DNA of 64,000 bases from Rufibacter tibetensis (lineage in GTDB: Bacteria; Bacteroidota; Bacteroidia; Cytophagales; Hymenobacteraceae). Made by a program: the position numbers and the translations under genes. The DNA is taken from the NCBI RefSeq assembly GCF_001310085.1, contig NZ_CP012643.1, positions 2,649,501 through 2,713,500 of the forward strand, in the 5' to 3' direction. Shown here in pieces: positions 46,523 through 55,982 of this stretch. Numbering within the stretch: the stretch's first letter is position 1; the number at the start of each line of letters is the position of its first letter. Under the pieces are notes generated by a model, which was not told the origin of the DNA, searched no databases, and saw nothing but the letters and a program-made list of their open reading frames with translations.

Positions 46523-47605
46523 ATGTCAGACACTGAAAAAGGATTTACGGCCCCAACATTATTAGTCCAGGATTTTCGGCAAACCATGGGCGGCAAACTG
46601 ACGGATTTGTTTTTCCTGCAAAATGACAACGGGGTGCTGGCGGCCATCACCAATTATGGCGCACGCCTGGTGGGCCTGTGGGTGCCGGATAAAAACGGAG
46701 ATTTGCGTGATGTGGTCATCGGCTTCGGGCAAGTGCAGGGCTTTGCCGAGGGAGAGGATACCTACTTCGGGGCTACGGTGGGCCGTTACGCCAACCGCAT
46801 AGCCCACGGGAAATTTGAGCTGAACGGGCAGGAGTACACCCTGGCCACCAACAACGGGCCCAACCACCTGCACGGGGGCGACACCGGATTCTCCCGGGTG
46901 GTATGGGAGGCCGAGCAGCCTGATGCCCAGACTCTCACTCTGACGTATACCTCTGCTCATCTGGAAGAAGGTTATCCGGGTGAACTTAAGGTGACGGTGC
47001 GTTATACTCTGACAAACCAAGATGAACTGAAGATTGACTACACCGCCACCACTGACCGGCCTACCGTGGTGAACCTAACCAACCACGCCTATTTCAACCT
47101 GAACGGCGAGGGCAGCGGCGCCATCTTAAACCACAAGCTGCAGATCAACGCAGACAAATACAATCCCGTTGATTCTTCCTTGATTCCTACGGGTACCGAG
47201 TCGGTGGCCGGCACTCCATTTGATTTCCGGGAGGCCACTACCATTGGGGCTAGAATCAAAGACCAGAACCAGCAGCTGAAGTTTGGCCAGGGATATGACC
47301 ACAACTACGTGTTGAACGGCGGCAAGGGAGAAGACCTGAAGAAGGCCGCCACCGTGGTAGGCAACGAAAGCGGCATTGTGATGGAGGTATTCACCCAGGA
47401 GCCCGGGCTGCAGTTCTACAGCGGTAATTTCATGGATGGCAGCCACACCCTGAAATCTGGCGCCAAAGACGACTTCAGAACAGCCTTCTGTTTAGAGACG
47501 CAGCACTTCCCAGATTCTCCAAATCAGCCCGCATTCCCGTCTACCGTGTTAAAGCCCGGGCAGACGTACAACACCACCACGGTGCATAAATTCTCAGCTA
47601 AATAA
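46523..47605 (+). CDS. galM: Aldose 1-epimerase (mutarotase), cytoplasmic form
   Basis: 360 residues, no signal peptide: it starts MSDTEKGFTAPTLLVQDFRQ and enters the mutarotase fold directly. Shared segments with the lipoprotein paralogue at 37040 include GATVGRYANRIAHGKFELNG, NHLHGGDTGFSRVVWEAEQP, VVNLTNHAYFNLNGEGSG and the almost identical C-terminus. It would equilibrate arabinose anomers inside the cell for the isomerase AraA. araR copy 2 follows 341 bp downstream. Confidence 0.94.
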   Translation: MSDTEKGFTAPTLLVQDFRQTMGGKLTDLFFLQNDNGVLAAITNYGARLVGLWVPDKNGDLRDVVIGFGQVQGFAEGEDTYFGATVGRYANRIAHGKFELNGQEYTLATNNGPNHLHGGDTGFSRVVWEAEQPDAQTLTLTYTSAHLEEGYPGELKVTVRYTLTNQDELKIDYTATTDRPTVVNLTNHAYFNLNGEGSGAILNHKLQINADKYNPVDSSLIPTGTESVAGTPFDFREATTIGARIKDQNQQLKFGQGYDHNYVLNGGKGEDLKKAATVVGNESGIVMEVFTQEPGLQFYSGNFMDGSHTLKSGAKDDFRTAFCLETQHFPDSPNQPAFPSTVLKPGQTYNTTTVHKFSAK

Positions 47606-47946
47606 GCTTTTGCCTTTCGCATGAACACATATCCCCGGGCATCCCTATCACAGGAATACTCGGGGATTTTTCTTGGCTAACAGACTAGTTTCAAGGTAGT
47701 TCTTTGCGGGTACTGTCTGTTTTTATGCTGTTTTTTTGAAAACGGCATAAAAGTCAGCTACTATTTCTTTATTTGCTTCAGAATTGGATTACAGCAGTAT
47801 TATCTGCTTATACCAACGATAGCATTTAGGTTTTTTACAAGATTACAAAGTCAAACAGCAGAAAACGTGTGCAAGGGAAAACCTTCTTAAGCAGGTGTTC
47901 TTGCCTCTATCTTGAACTGAGGATTTCGTAATAAAAGAGTAAAGGA
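47606..47946. other. Gap between galM and araR copy 2
   Basis: About 340 bp: a possible terminator with arms ATCCCCG/CGGGGAT and a T-run (47631-47672), then the dispersed palindrome at 47721-47752. No AraR operator or open frame found. Confidence 0.5.
47721..47752. repeat. Dispersed palindrome, TTTTATGC variant
   Basis: TTTTATGCTGTTTT (47721-47734) pairs with AAAACGGCATAAAA (47739-47752), with one G-U pair. It occupies the same relative place (between galM and araR) as the copy at 38268-38303. Confidence 0.65.
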
Positions 47947-48654
47947 ATGATGAAGTATTCGGGCCAGACAAGGGTCCTTGTTGCAGTAGACTGTATCATA
48001 TTTGGGTTTGACGGTGAAAACTTCAAGCTACTTTTGATTCAGCGGGGATTTGCGCCGCAGCGGCAGAAGTGGAGTTTGATGGGCGGATTCATTCAGCCAG
48101 CCGAGAGCTTGGAAACGGGTGCCCAACGCGTTCTTAAACAGCTTACCGGGTTAGAAGGCGTGTACTTGGAGCAGATTCCGGGGTTCAGTGAACCCATCCG
48201 TGACCCTGTGGAGCGCACCATCGCTGTGCCGTACTTCGCACTTATTGACATCCATAAATACGAAGCCCAGCTAAGCTCAGAGTACCACGCCGAGTGGTTT
48301 CTGCTCAGTGAGATGCCAGACTTGATCTTTGATCATAATCAGATGGTAGAAATGGCCAAGATGCGGTTGAGATATAAAGCAGCCTTGCACCCCATCTTGT
48401 TTGAGTTGTTGCCCGAGAAATTTACGCTTCCCAAACTGCAGATCCTTTACGAAAAACTCTACGAAACCACCTTTGACAAGCGTAACTTCAGCCGGAAAGT
48501 GCTTTCCACCGGCTTGTTGGTGCGGCAGGAAGACAAAGACAAAGAGAGCTCCCGCAAAGGCGCGTTCTACTATAAACTGGACAAGGAGAAGTACTACGAC
48601 AACTTTGAGGCCTTCCTGAAGTTCATTCCTAACCCAGAGAAGTTCCTGGTATAA
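47947..48654 (+). CDS. araR: AraR-type Nudix-fold transcriptional regulator, copy 2
   Basis: 235 residues (a second ATG follows at once, at 47950). Nearly collinear with copy 1: VLVAVDCIIFGFDGENFKLL, a Nudix box lacking the catalytic glutamates (GFIQPAE then RVLKQL), and a C-terminal winged helix (FTLPKLQILYEKLYETTFDK). It lacks the first 13-15 residues of copy 1. It stands directly upstream of araB with a terminator in between, so this copy is the better candidate for the main arabinose-operon regulator, but both could bind the same sites. L-arabinose is the expected ligand, by analogy with Bacteroides AraR. Confidence 0.92.
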   Translation: MMKYSGQTRVLVAVDCIIFGFDGENFKLLLIQRGFAPQRQKWSLMGGFIQPAESLETGAQRVLKQLTGLEGVYLEQIPGFSEPIRDPVERTIAVPYFALIDIHKYEAQLSSEYHAEWFLLSEMPDLIFDHNQMVEMAKMRLRYKAALHPILFELLPEKFTLPKLQILYEKLYETTFDKRNFSRKVLSTGLLVRQEDKDKESSRKGAFYYKLDKEKYYDNFEAFLKFIPNPEKFLV

Positions 48655-48720
48655 AACAGGGAAGGAGAGATAAGCTCCTGAGCTTCACCCAGGCTGCCAG
48701 TTAGAACCAAATAAAAAAAC

Positions 48721-48775
48721 AGATATTCCCGTTTAGAGCTACTTTTCAGAAACTAGCCTGTAAACGGGAATATCT
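48721..48775 (+). terminator. Terminator of araR copy 2
   Basis: AGATATTCCCGTTTA (48721-48735) pairs perfectly with TAAACGGGAATATCT (48761-48775). The upper part (GAGCT...AGCC) is a dispersed palindrome. No long T-run follows, so efficiency is uncertain. Confidence 0.65.
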
Positions 48776-48854
48776 GCGTATGAAGCAGTTGGTTAGCAGA
48801 AATTTGCCTTTTGAAGCCCTCTTCTTACCCTATAATAAGCGTAATAATAAATAT

Positions 48855-48873
48855 AAGTGTCATACGTACATTT
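48855..48873. promoter_or_regulatory. Predicted AraR operator, araB operon
   Basis: AAGTGT (48855-48860), 7 bp, ACATTT (48868-48873). The left flank AATAAATATAAGTGT is the same as at the GH51 site (26997-27011). It ends 11 bp before the candidate -33 TTG. Confidence 0.75.
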
Positions 48874-49004
48874 GTAAAACATTATTGCTATACTTGTAAA
48901 GTAAATGCCTTTGCAAGTGGTAGAATTTTAAAATCCATAAAAGTTTACTGCTGAGAATTTGGCAATAGGTAAATAAGCGTTAATTTGACATCAATAAAAT
49001 AGAT

Positions 49005-50801
49005 ATGGCGCAAGATGTTTTTGTAATTGGTGTAGACTATGGATCAGACTCAGTGCGGTCTGTTCTGGTAAATGCCCGGAATGGGGAAGAAGTAGCTTCT
49101 TCTGTGTTCAATTACCCCCGCTGGAACAAAGGAGCTTACTGTATTCCGGCTGAAAACCAATTCAGACAGCATCCTTTAGACTACGTAGAGGGGCTGGAGA
49201 AAACCATCAAAGATTGCCTTCAGAAAGCCGGTGCAGAAGTAGCCGCTAAGGTGAAAGGGATCTCCGTAGACACCACCGGTTCTACACCTGTAGCGGTGAA
49301 CAAACAAGGAATACCCTTAGCGTTGTTGCCGGAGTTTGCTGAAAACCCGAACGCCATGTTTGTGCTCTGGAAAGACCACACCGGCGTACAAGAGGCGGCG
49401 GAAATCAACGCGCACGCTACTAAATTCGATCCGAATTACTTGAAATATGTGGGCGGGATTTACTCTTCTGAGTGGTTCTGGGCCAAATTGTTGCATGTAC
49501 TGCGCGCAGATGCGCAAGTACGCGATGCTGCCTACTCTTGGGTAGAGCACTGTGACTGGATTCCGTTCCTGTTAACCGGCGGCACCGATGTGGATGCCAT
49601 GAAACGCGGCGTTTGCTCCGCGGGCCATAAATCCCTATGGGCCGAGGAGTTCGACGGACTTCCGCCAAATGAATTCTTCTCTTCTTTAGACCCGGTATTG
49701 GATGGATTCACTTCCCGCCTGTTCAAAGAAACCTATACCTCAGACCAGGCTGCCGGGCAGTTAAGCCAGGAATGGGCTGATCGTCTGGGCTTGTCTACCG
49801 AGGTCGTGGTGGGCGTTGGGGCCTTTGATGCGCACATGGGCGCCGTGGGCGGACAAATTGAGCCGTACCACCTGAGCAAAGTAATGGGAACCTCTACCTG
49901 TGACATGCTGGTAGCTCCTCTAGAGGAAATAGGTGACACCTTAGTAAGCGGTATCTGCGGTCAGGTGCCTGGTTCCGTAATCCCGGGCATGATGGGTCTG
50001 GAAGCGGGTCAATCGGCTTTCGGAGATACCTATGCCTGGTTCAAGAGAATTTTGCTGTGGCCTTTGCAGAATCTGTTAGCCAATTCCCAGGTGATTGACG
50101 CCGCTACTGCTGAGGCGTTAGTGGAAGAAGTGTCTGCCAGAATCATTCCTGAGTTGAGTATTGCCGCCGATCAGATTCCATTGTCTGAGAACAACGAGTT
50201 CGCCATTGATTGGTTCAACGGCCGTCGTACGCCAGATGCAAACCAAGTGTTAAAAGGGGCTATCTCTGGGTTAGGCTTAGGCAGTGATGCACCGCGCGTG
50301 TTCAGAGCCTTGGTGGAAGCCACTTGCTTTGGCGCCAAGAAGATCGTGGACCGGTTCAACGAGCAAGGAGTGCCAGTGAAAGGCCTTATTGGTCTAGGCG
50401 GTGTGGCAAGAAAGTCACCGTTCATCATGCAAATGATGGCCGATGTGATGAACATGCCGATTAGAATTCACAAATCAGAGCAGACTTGCGCCATTGGAGC
50501 GGCTATGTTCGCGGCTACCGCAGCAGGTTTGTATACCAGGGTAGAAGAGGCGATGGAAGCCATGGGCCAAGGCTTTGACCTGGAGTACTTCCCTAACCTA
50601 GAGAAAGTAGATTTGTACGCCAAGCGCTATCAGAAATACACTGAGTTGGGTGGTTTTTTGGAAACTCATAGCATGTCTGCCAGACCAGAGGTTCTTTCTG
50701 ATTTGCCTGAAGTGAGTAGCCCGGCCCAGGATGGCCAGACCAGAGAATCTATTCAAAATCAGGAAGCGCTGGAAGGCCTTTCCCAAGCCTCAGTCAAATA
50801 A
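49005..50801 (+). CDS. araB: Ribulokinase
   Basis: FGGY-family kinase that phosphorylates L-ribulose at C5, second step of arabinose catabolism. 598 residues: the N-terminal ATPase half begins VFVIGVDYGSDSVRSVLVNA, with the phosphate loop DYGSDS. Substrate-binding and hinge segments follow (SVDTTGSTPV, WKDHTGVQEA, VGAFDAHMGAVGG, GLEAGQSAFGDTYAWF), and the C-terminal half has GLIGLGGVARKSPFIMQMMA. The last 45 or so residues (after GGFLETHS) are a polar tail beyond the usual end of about 550-565. It starts the araB-araD-symporter-araA operon, 6 bp before araD. Confidence 0.96.
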   Translation: MAQDVFVIGVDYGSDSVRSVLVNARNGEEVASSVFNYPRWNKGAYCIPAENQFRQHPLDYVEGLEKTIKDCLQKAGAEVAAKVKGISVDTTGSTPVAVNKQGIPLALLPEFAENPNAMFVLWKDHTGVQEAAEINAHATKFDPNYLKYVGGIYSSEWFWAKLLHVLRADAQVRDAAYSWVEHCDWIPFLLTGGTDVDAMKRGVCSAGHKSLWAEEFDGLPPNEFFSSLDPVLDGFTSRLFKETYTSDQAAGQLSQEWADRLGLSTEVVVGVGAFDAHMGAVGGQIEPYHLSKVMGTSTCDMLVAPLEEIGDTLVSGICGQVPGSVIPGMMGLEAGQSAFGDTYAWFKRILLWPLQNLLANSQVIDAATAEALVEEVSARIIPELSIAADQIPLSENNEFAIDWFNGRRTPDANQVLKGAISGLGLGSDAPRVFRALVEATCFGAKKIVDRFNEQGVPVKGLIGLGGVARKSPFIMQMMADVMNMPIRIHKSEQTCAIGAAMFAATAAGLYTRVEEAMEAMGQGFDLEYFPNLEKVDLYAKRYQKYTELGGFLETHSMSARPEVLSDLPEVSSPAQDGQTRESIQNQEALEGLSQASVK

Positions 50802-50807
50802 GCATCC

Positions 50808-51506
50808 ATGAGTTCTTACCAACACATCAAAGAAGAGGCTTACCAAGCCAACATGCAATTGCCCAAACTGGGTCTAGTCTTGTTTACTTTCGGGAACGTG
50901 AGCGCGGTGGATCGTTCACAAGGTGTATTTGCTATTAAGCCCAGCGGTGTGCCGTATGAAGACCTTTCGCCGGAGAAAATGGTGATTGTGGATTTTGATG
51001 GCAACACGGTAGAAGGTTCTTTGCGGCCTTCCTCTGATACCAAAACTCACGCCGTGCTGTACAAGCATTGGGAAAGCATCGGTGGTATTGTGCACACGCA
51101 CTCTACGTACGCCACTGCTTGGGCTCAGGCCCAACGTGATATTCCTATCTACGGTACCACCCACGCTGACCACCTCACCACCGATGTGCCTTGCGCCCCA
51201 CCCATGGACGATGCCATGATCCAGGGGAACTACGAGTACGAAACCGGTTTCCAGATCATGAACTACCTGCAAGAAAAGGGCATGAGCTACGAAGAGGTGG
51301 AGATGATCTTGGTAGGAAATCACGCACCGTTCACCTGGGGCAAAGACGCGAAGAAAGCGGTGTACAACAGCGCCGTGGTGGAAGAAATTGCACGCATGGC
51401 ATTCTTAACAGAGCAGATAAGACCACAAGTGCCCCGCCTGCAAGACTCGCTCATCAAGAAACACTTCGAAAGAAAGCACGGGCCAGATTCTTATTACGGT
51501 CAGTAA
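50808..51506 (+). CDS. araD: L-ribulose-5-phosphate 4-epimerase
   Basis: Class II aldolase-like zinc enzyme converting L-ribulose 5-phosphate to D-xylulose 5-phosphate. 232 residues. Zinc ligands H96 and H98 (GGIVHTHSTYAT) and H172 (LVGNHAPFTWG) match the E. coli positions 95, 97 and 171. The phosphate-binding segments FGNVSAVD and SGVPYEDL are present. It is 6 bp after araB; a small hairpin (51520-51544) separates it from the symporter. Confidence 0.97.
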   Translation: MSSYQHIKEEAYQANMQLPKLGLVLFTFGNVSAVDRSQGVFAIKPSGVPYEDLSPEKMVIVDFDGNTVEGSLRPSSDTKTHAVLYKHWESIGGIVHTHSTYATAWAQAQRDIPIYGTTHADHLTTDVPCAPPMDDAMIQGNYEYETGFQIMNYLQEKGMSYEEVEMILVGNHAPFTWGKDAKKAVYNSAVVEEIARMAFLTEQIRPQVPRLQDSLIKKHFERKHGPDSYYGQ

Positions 51507-51519
51507 TCTTTTCTCAATC

Positions 51520-51544
51520 GCAGGAGGCAAACCATGCCTCCTGC
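51520..51544 (+). other. Intercistronic hairpin between araD and the symporter gene
   Basis: GCAGGAGGC (51520-51528) pairs perfectly with GCCTCCTGC (51536-51544), with no T-run after it. It probably stabilises or processes the operon mRNA, or adjusts the ratio of transporter to enzymes. Confidence 0.5.
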
Positions 51545-51582
51545 TTTACATTGTCAAATAATCACTTAAGCCCTCTTTACTC

Positions 51583-53457
51583 ATGAATGCCGGATTCGCT
51601 CCTTTAGATTATATCATTTTTATTGTATATGCTATAGTCATTATTGCCTTAGGTCTTTGGGTGTCCAGAACGAAAGATGGTATTGAGAAAACCTCAGATG
51701 AATATTTCCTAGCCGACAAATCGCTGCCTTGGTGGGCGGTGGGTGCGTCGCTTATTGCGGCCAACATCTCGGCCGAGCACTTTATTGGTACCTCTGGCTC
51801 TGGTTTTGCCATTGGTTTAGGGATTGCCGCTTATGAATGGATTGCGGCCATAGCCTTGATCATAGTAGCCAAGTACTTCTTACCGGTTTTCCTGGCGCGG
51901 GGCATCTTTACTATGCCGCAGTTCCTAAGCCAACGGTTTAACAAAGGCGTGAGTACCTCTTTTGCGGTGTTCTGGCTGCTGGTATACGTGTTTGTGAACC
52001 TTACCTCAGTAAGTTACCTGGGCGCCCTGGCCATGGAAAACATCATGGGCATTCCGCTCATCTATGGTATCATTGGGTTACTGGTGTTCTCTGGAGTCTA
52101 TTCAATCTACGGTGGTTTGGAAGCCGTAGCCTGGACCGATGTGGTGCAGGTAGTGATTCTGGTAGCTGGTGGCTTAATAACTTCTTTCATGGCCTTGGAT
52201 GCCGTTGGAATGGGAGAGGGGGTATTTGCGGGCTTTGCCAGCATCTATGAAAAAGCGCAGGACCACTTTGTGATGATCATCCCGGAAGGGCAGATGTTTG
52301 TGCCGGACGGTGCGGGCGGAAAGAAAGATGCTTTCATGGATCTACCAGGCTTAGCAGTGATCTTTGGGGCGATGTGGTTAACTAACTTGGGCTATTGGGG
52401 CTTTAACCAGTACATCATCCAGAAAGGTTTGGCTGCCAAGAGCATTGACGAAGCCAAGAAAGGCTTGATTTTCGCCGCCTACCTTAAAATCCTTATCCCA
52501 GTGATTGTGGTAATTCCGGGTATTGTGGCGTACGTGTTGATTAACGGGTATACCCCGCAGGAACTTTCTACCATGCTGGGCAAGCCTATTGAGGCCATGG
52601 GAACCATCTCCAAATCTGATGAAGCGTATCCGTGGCTCTTGAAAAACTTTGTGCCTACTGGTATCAGAGGATTAGCCTTCGCGGCCTTGGCGGCAGCCAT
52701 TGTGTCTTCGCTGGCCTCCATCATCAACAGTACGTCCACCATCTTCACCATGGACATCTACAAGCCGTACTTTAACCCAAATGCTACCAGCCACCAGTTG
52801 GTGCGCATGGGTCGTATTGTGGCGGTAGTGGCGTTGGTGATTGCCATGGGAGTGGCGCAGAAGTTAAGTGCCTTAGACCAGGTGTTCCAATACATTCAGG
52901 AATACACCGGGTACATTTATCCGGGCGTGGTGGCGGTCTTCGGTATGGGACTCTTCTGGAAACAAATTACAGGCCGTGCCGCTTTGATTACTTCTTTGGC
53001 AACAATCCCGGCGGGTATCTTATTTAAGATCATGTTACCAGACACGCCTTGGATTTTGCGCATGGGCTACGTGTTCATCTTCCTGTGCCTTATTGCCTCT
53101 GTCATGAGCTTTACCGAGCGTGGCACCAAAGTACGGATGGCGTTGCCGCAGGGCAGATATAGGCAGTCTGCTTTAACAGCCAGCTACATTATCTTCGCCC
53201 TAAGCGTTGTTTGCTTCGTAGTAGGACTGTTGTATTCAGAACCTTACAAAAACCTGGCCTTGGAGTCTATCTACATGCTGGGCGTGCTGTTCCTTATGTT
53301 GGCCATTATTCTGTACACCAACGTGAAAATGGAAACCGGCGACGAGAAAGCCATTGTGGCAGATCCGGAATTGTTTAAAACCAACGCAGGGTTCAACGTG
53401 TCGGCGGCAGGAGTGGTGCTCATCATTGGGTTGCTGTACTTCTTCTTCTGGAATTAA
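51583..53457 (+). CDS. Sodium:solute symporter, probable L-arabinose transporter
   Basis: 624-residue member of the SSS family (SGLT-like), with about 14 hydrophobic helices. Family segments: DYIIFIVYAIVIIALGLWVS (TM1), SDEYFLADKSLPWWAVGASL, SAEHFIGTSGSGFAIGLGIA (sugar and sodium site region), VYSIYGGLEAVAWTDVVQVV and GFNQYIIQKGLAAKS. It lies between araD and araA in one operon, so L-arabinose is the expected substrate (inference). No other monosaccharide transporter is seen in the window. Confidence 0.93.
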   Translation: MNAGFAPLDYIIFIVYAIVIIALGLWVSRTKDGIEKTSDEYFLADKSLPWWAVGASLIAANISAEHFIGTSGSGFAIGLGIAAYEWIAAIALIIVAKYFLPVFLARGIFTMPQFLSQRFNKGVSTSFAVFWLLVYVFVNLTSVSYLGALAMENIMGIPLIYGIIGLLVFSGVYSIYGGLEAVAWTDVVQVVILVAGGLITSFMALDAVGMGEGVFAGFASIYEKAQDHFVMIIPEGQMFVPDGAGGKKDAFMDLPGLAVIFGAMWLTNLGYWGFNQYIIQKGLAAKSIDEAKKGLIFAAYLKILIPVIVVIPGIVAYVLINGYTPQELSTMLGKPIEAMGTISKSDEAYPWLLKNFVPTGIRGLAFAALAAAIVSSLASIINSTSTIFTMDIYKPYFNPNATSHQLVRMGRIVAVVALVIAMGVAQKLSALDQVFQYIQEYTGYIYPGVVAVFGMGLFWKQITGRAALITSLATIPAGILFKIMLPDTPWILRMGYVFIFLCLIASVMSFTERGTKVRMALPQGRYRQSALTASYIIFALSVVCFVVGLLYSEPYKNLALESIYMLGVLFLMLAIILYTNVKMETGDEKAIVADPELFKTNAGFNVSAAGVVLIIGLLYFFFWN

Positions 53458-53528
53458 AAAGCCACACTACGTGGGGCAGAGAGTGTTTCATTTCCCTCAA
53501 TAAGTGATAAAATATTTAACAACTTGCC

Positions 53529-55028
53529 ATGATTGATCTAAAACAATTTGAAGTCTGGTTCATTACCGGAAGCCAGCATCTGTACGGCGAAGAAACCCTA
53601 AACCAGGTAGCCGCTCACTCCCAGGAGATAGTGAAGGGCTTGGACGGCGCTGAGCAAATTCCGGTACGGATTGTCTTCAAACCAACGGTAAAAACCACCG
53701 AGGAAATCTTCCAGGTTTGCCAAGATGCCAACGTTGCTGAAAACTGCATTGGCGTGATCACCTGGATGCACACCTTCTCGCCCGCTAAAATGTGGATCAG
53801 AGGCCTGTCTATCCTGAAGAAGCCTTTGTTGCACCTGCATACCCAGTTTAACCGCGATATTCCATGGAATTCTATTGATATGGATTTCATGAACCTAAAT
53901 CAAAGTGCCCACGGTGACCGTGAGTTCGGGTTTATGGTATCGCGCATGCGCAAAGACCGCAAAGTGGTAGTAGGCCATTGGCAAGACCCAGAGGTAATCC
54001 AGGAGATCAATAACTGGTGCCGTGTAGCCGCCGGATGGAACGACTGGCAAGGCGCTAAGTTCGTACGGTTCGGGGATAACATGCGCTACGTGGCTGTGAC
54101 CGAAGGTGACAAAGTGGAGGCCGAGTTGAAGTTCGGTTTCGCGGTGAACACCCACGGCATTGGAGATCTGGTACAAGTGATTAACGAAGTATCTGACCAG
54201 GCCATTGATCAACTGGTACAGGAATACGAAACCAAGTACACCGTAGCCCAAAGCCTGTTAGAGGGCGGCGAGCAGCGCGCTTCTTTGCGTGAGGCGGCTA
54301 AAATCGAAATTGGTTTACGCACCTTTTTAGAAAAAGGAGGCTATAAAGGCTTCTCAGATACCTTTGAAGATTTGCACGGCATGGTGCAGTTGCCGGGTAT
54401 TGCCGTGCAGCGCCTCATGGCCGATGGCTACGGTTTTGCGGGTGAAGGCGACTGGAAAACTGCCGCTTTAGTACGCGCCATGAAAGTAATGGGTAGCGGT
54501 TTGCCAGGTGCAAACGCCTTCATGGAAGACTACACTTACCACTTTGACCCGAACAATTCTTTGGTGTTAGGTTCGCACATGCTGGAGGTAGATGAGGCCC
54601 TTGCCATTGACAAACCTTCTTGTGAAGTTCACCCGTTAGGCATTGGCGGCAAAGCCGATCCGGTACGTTTGGTGTTCAACGCAGGTTCTGGCCCAGCTTT
54701 GAACGCTTCTGTCGTGGACATGGGCAACCGTTTCCGGTTAATCGTAAACGAAGTAGAAGCCGTAGAGCCGCAAAACGAATTGCCAAACCTTCCAGTAGCC
54801 CGCGTGTTGTGGAAGCCACTCCCGGATATGAAAACCGGTTGCGCCGCTTGGATCTTAGCCGGTGGTGCGCACCACACGTGCTACAGCCAAAACATCAGCG
54901 CAGAGCAACTGCAAGACTTCGCGGAGATGGCCGGCATTGAGTGCGTCGTGATTGGCAGAGACACCAAGTTAAGCCAACTGAAGAACGAACTTCGCTGGAG
55001 CGAGATGTTCTACCAGATGAAAGGATAA
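53529..55028 (+). CDS. araA: L-arabinose isomerase
   Basis: Converts L-arabinose to L-ribulose, first intracellular step. 499 residues, as in E. coli (500). Metal and catalytic residues are at nearly identical positions: E306 (FAGEGDWK), E333 (FMEDYTYHF), H350 (VLGSHMLEV) and H449 ([11 protein letters not shown]). The N-terminal [14 protein letters not shown] is typical. Last gene of the operon, followed by a strong terminator. Confidence 0.98.
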   Translation: MIDLKQFEVWFITGSQHLYGEETLNQVAAHSQEIVKGLDGAEQIPVRIVFKPTVKTTEEIFQVCQDANVAENCIGVITWMHTFSPAKMWIRGLSILKKPLLHLHTQFNRDIPWNSIDMDFMNLNQSAHGDREFGFMVSRMRKDRKVVVGHWQDPEVIQEINNWCRVAAGWNDWQGAKFVRFGDNMRYVAVTEGDKVEAELKFGFAVNTHGIGDLVQVINEVSDQAIDQLVQEYETKYTVAQSLLEGGEQRASLREAAKIEIGLRTFLEKGGYKGFSDTFEDLHGMVQLPGIAVQRLMADGYGFAGEGDWKTAALVRAMKVMGSGLPGANAFMEDYTYHFDPNNSLVLGSHMLEVDEALAIDKPSCEVHPLGIGGKADPVRLVFNAGSGPALNASVVDMGNRFRLIVNEVEAVEPQNELPNLPVARVLWKPLPDMKTGCAAWILAGGAHHTCYSQNISAEQLQDFAEMAGIECVVIGRDTKLSQLKNELRWSEMFYQMKG

Positions 55029-55031
55029 TTA

Positions 55032-55073
55032 AAAACAGGTTCGGCTCTCAGAAATGGGAGCCGAACCTGTTTT
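55032..55073 (+). terminator. Terminator of the araBD-symporter-araA operon
   Basis: AAAACAGGTTCGGCTC (55032-55047) pairs perfectly with GAGCCGAACCTGTTTT (55058-55073). A degenerate dispersed palindrome overlaps its right end (about 55071-55104). Confidence 0.85.
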
Positions 55074-55271
55074 AAGGCTGTTTTGGAGAAAGTAACTGTA
55101 TAACGGAAAGACCTCGGAATGCCCATAGGTCCTCCGAGTGTCTGTGCCGAGACCTAAGCAATCACAAGGGATTACCCCTGCGTTCTGGAAGGTTACCAGA
55201 AAACTGCCGCATAATACGTAAGTTTAAAAGTCTGTTTCGGCAGATGCGCTTAGGAAGAGAGAGAACGTACC

Positions 55272-55982
55272 ATGCAAGACCACCTGCTGTTTATAGACAT
55301 AGAATCCTCAGGACTGCCCCAAAACTGGGACGTGCCGTATTCTGACGAGGAGAATTGGCCGCATACCGTGCAGGTAGCGTGGTTTGTCTATACCAAAGAC
55401 GGGCAACTGGTAAAAAGCGAAAACCATTACATTCGGCCAGATGGCTTTGAGGTGAAGCCTTCGTCCATTGAGGTCCATCACTTAACACCGGAGTTTCTGC
55501 AGTCCAACGGGAAAAGCAGGGGAGAAGTGCTGCTGCTGTTACAGGAAGAATTACAGCGTTACAGTCCCATGGTCATCGGGCACTTCATGCAGTTTGACTA
55601 CCATGTTTTAAGCGCCGATTTTTACCGCGAAGGGTTGCCCAATCCTTTTGAGAGTTTGCCGATTTTCTGCACCATGATTGCGTCTTCAGACCTCACGCAC
55701 CTGCCCCGTAAGAAGTATTTGCGCTTAGGCGAACTCTACAGCCATTTGTTTCACAAGTCCTTGGAGGACCAGCATAACGCAGTTGTAGATGCCCGTGCTA
55801 CCGCCGAAAGTTATTTTGAGTTGCGTAAACGACGTGTGGTAACGCAAAGCTCCATTGCCCTGCAACAGAAAAAACGGTACACTACTGATAAGCAAACTCA
55901 AATTAAACGCTCTTTTCCCCTTTGGCTTTTAGCAGCAATGGGGGCCATACTTTTCATTGTTTTACTTTTCTACTGGCTATGA
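55272..55982 (+). CDS. DEDDh 3'-5' exonuclease with C-terminal membrane anchor
   Basis: 236 residues. DnaQ-like exonuclease fold with the acidic set D9 and E11 (FIDIESSG), D109 (HFMQFDYHVL), H168 and D173 (DQHNAVVDARA), which is a complete DEDDh site. After a basic linker the last 20 residues (about 216-235, PLWLLAAMGAILFIVLLFYW) form a single membrane helix, so the nuclease is probably tethered to the inner membrane, facing the cytoplasm. Its TGA overlaps the ATG of the next gene (ATGA), so the two are translationally coupled. Substrate unknown. Confidence 0.88.
   Translation: MQDHLLFIDIESSGLPQNWDVPYSDEENWPHTVQVAWFVYTKDGQLVKSENHYIRPDGFEVKPSSIEVHHLTPEFLQSNGKSRGEVLLLLQEELQRYSPMVIGHFMQFDYHVLSADFYREGLPNPFESLPIFCTMIASSDLTHLPRKKYLRLGELYSHLFHKSLEDQHNAVVDARATAESYFELRKRRVVTQSSIALQQKKRYTTDKQTQIKRSFPLWLLAAMGAILFIVLLFYWL

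Larger units (their letters stand above)
48655..49004. other. araB promoter region
   Basis: About 350 bp: the araR terminator (48721-48775), the AraR-like operator (48855-48873), a promoter-like TTG (48885-48887) with TGCCTTTG (48906-48913) 18 bp further on, and an AT-rich leader of about 90 bp. Confidence 0.6.
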
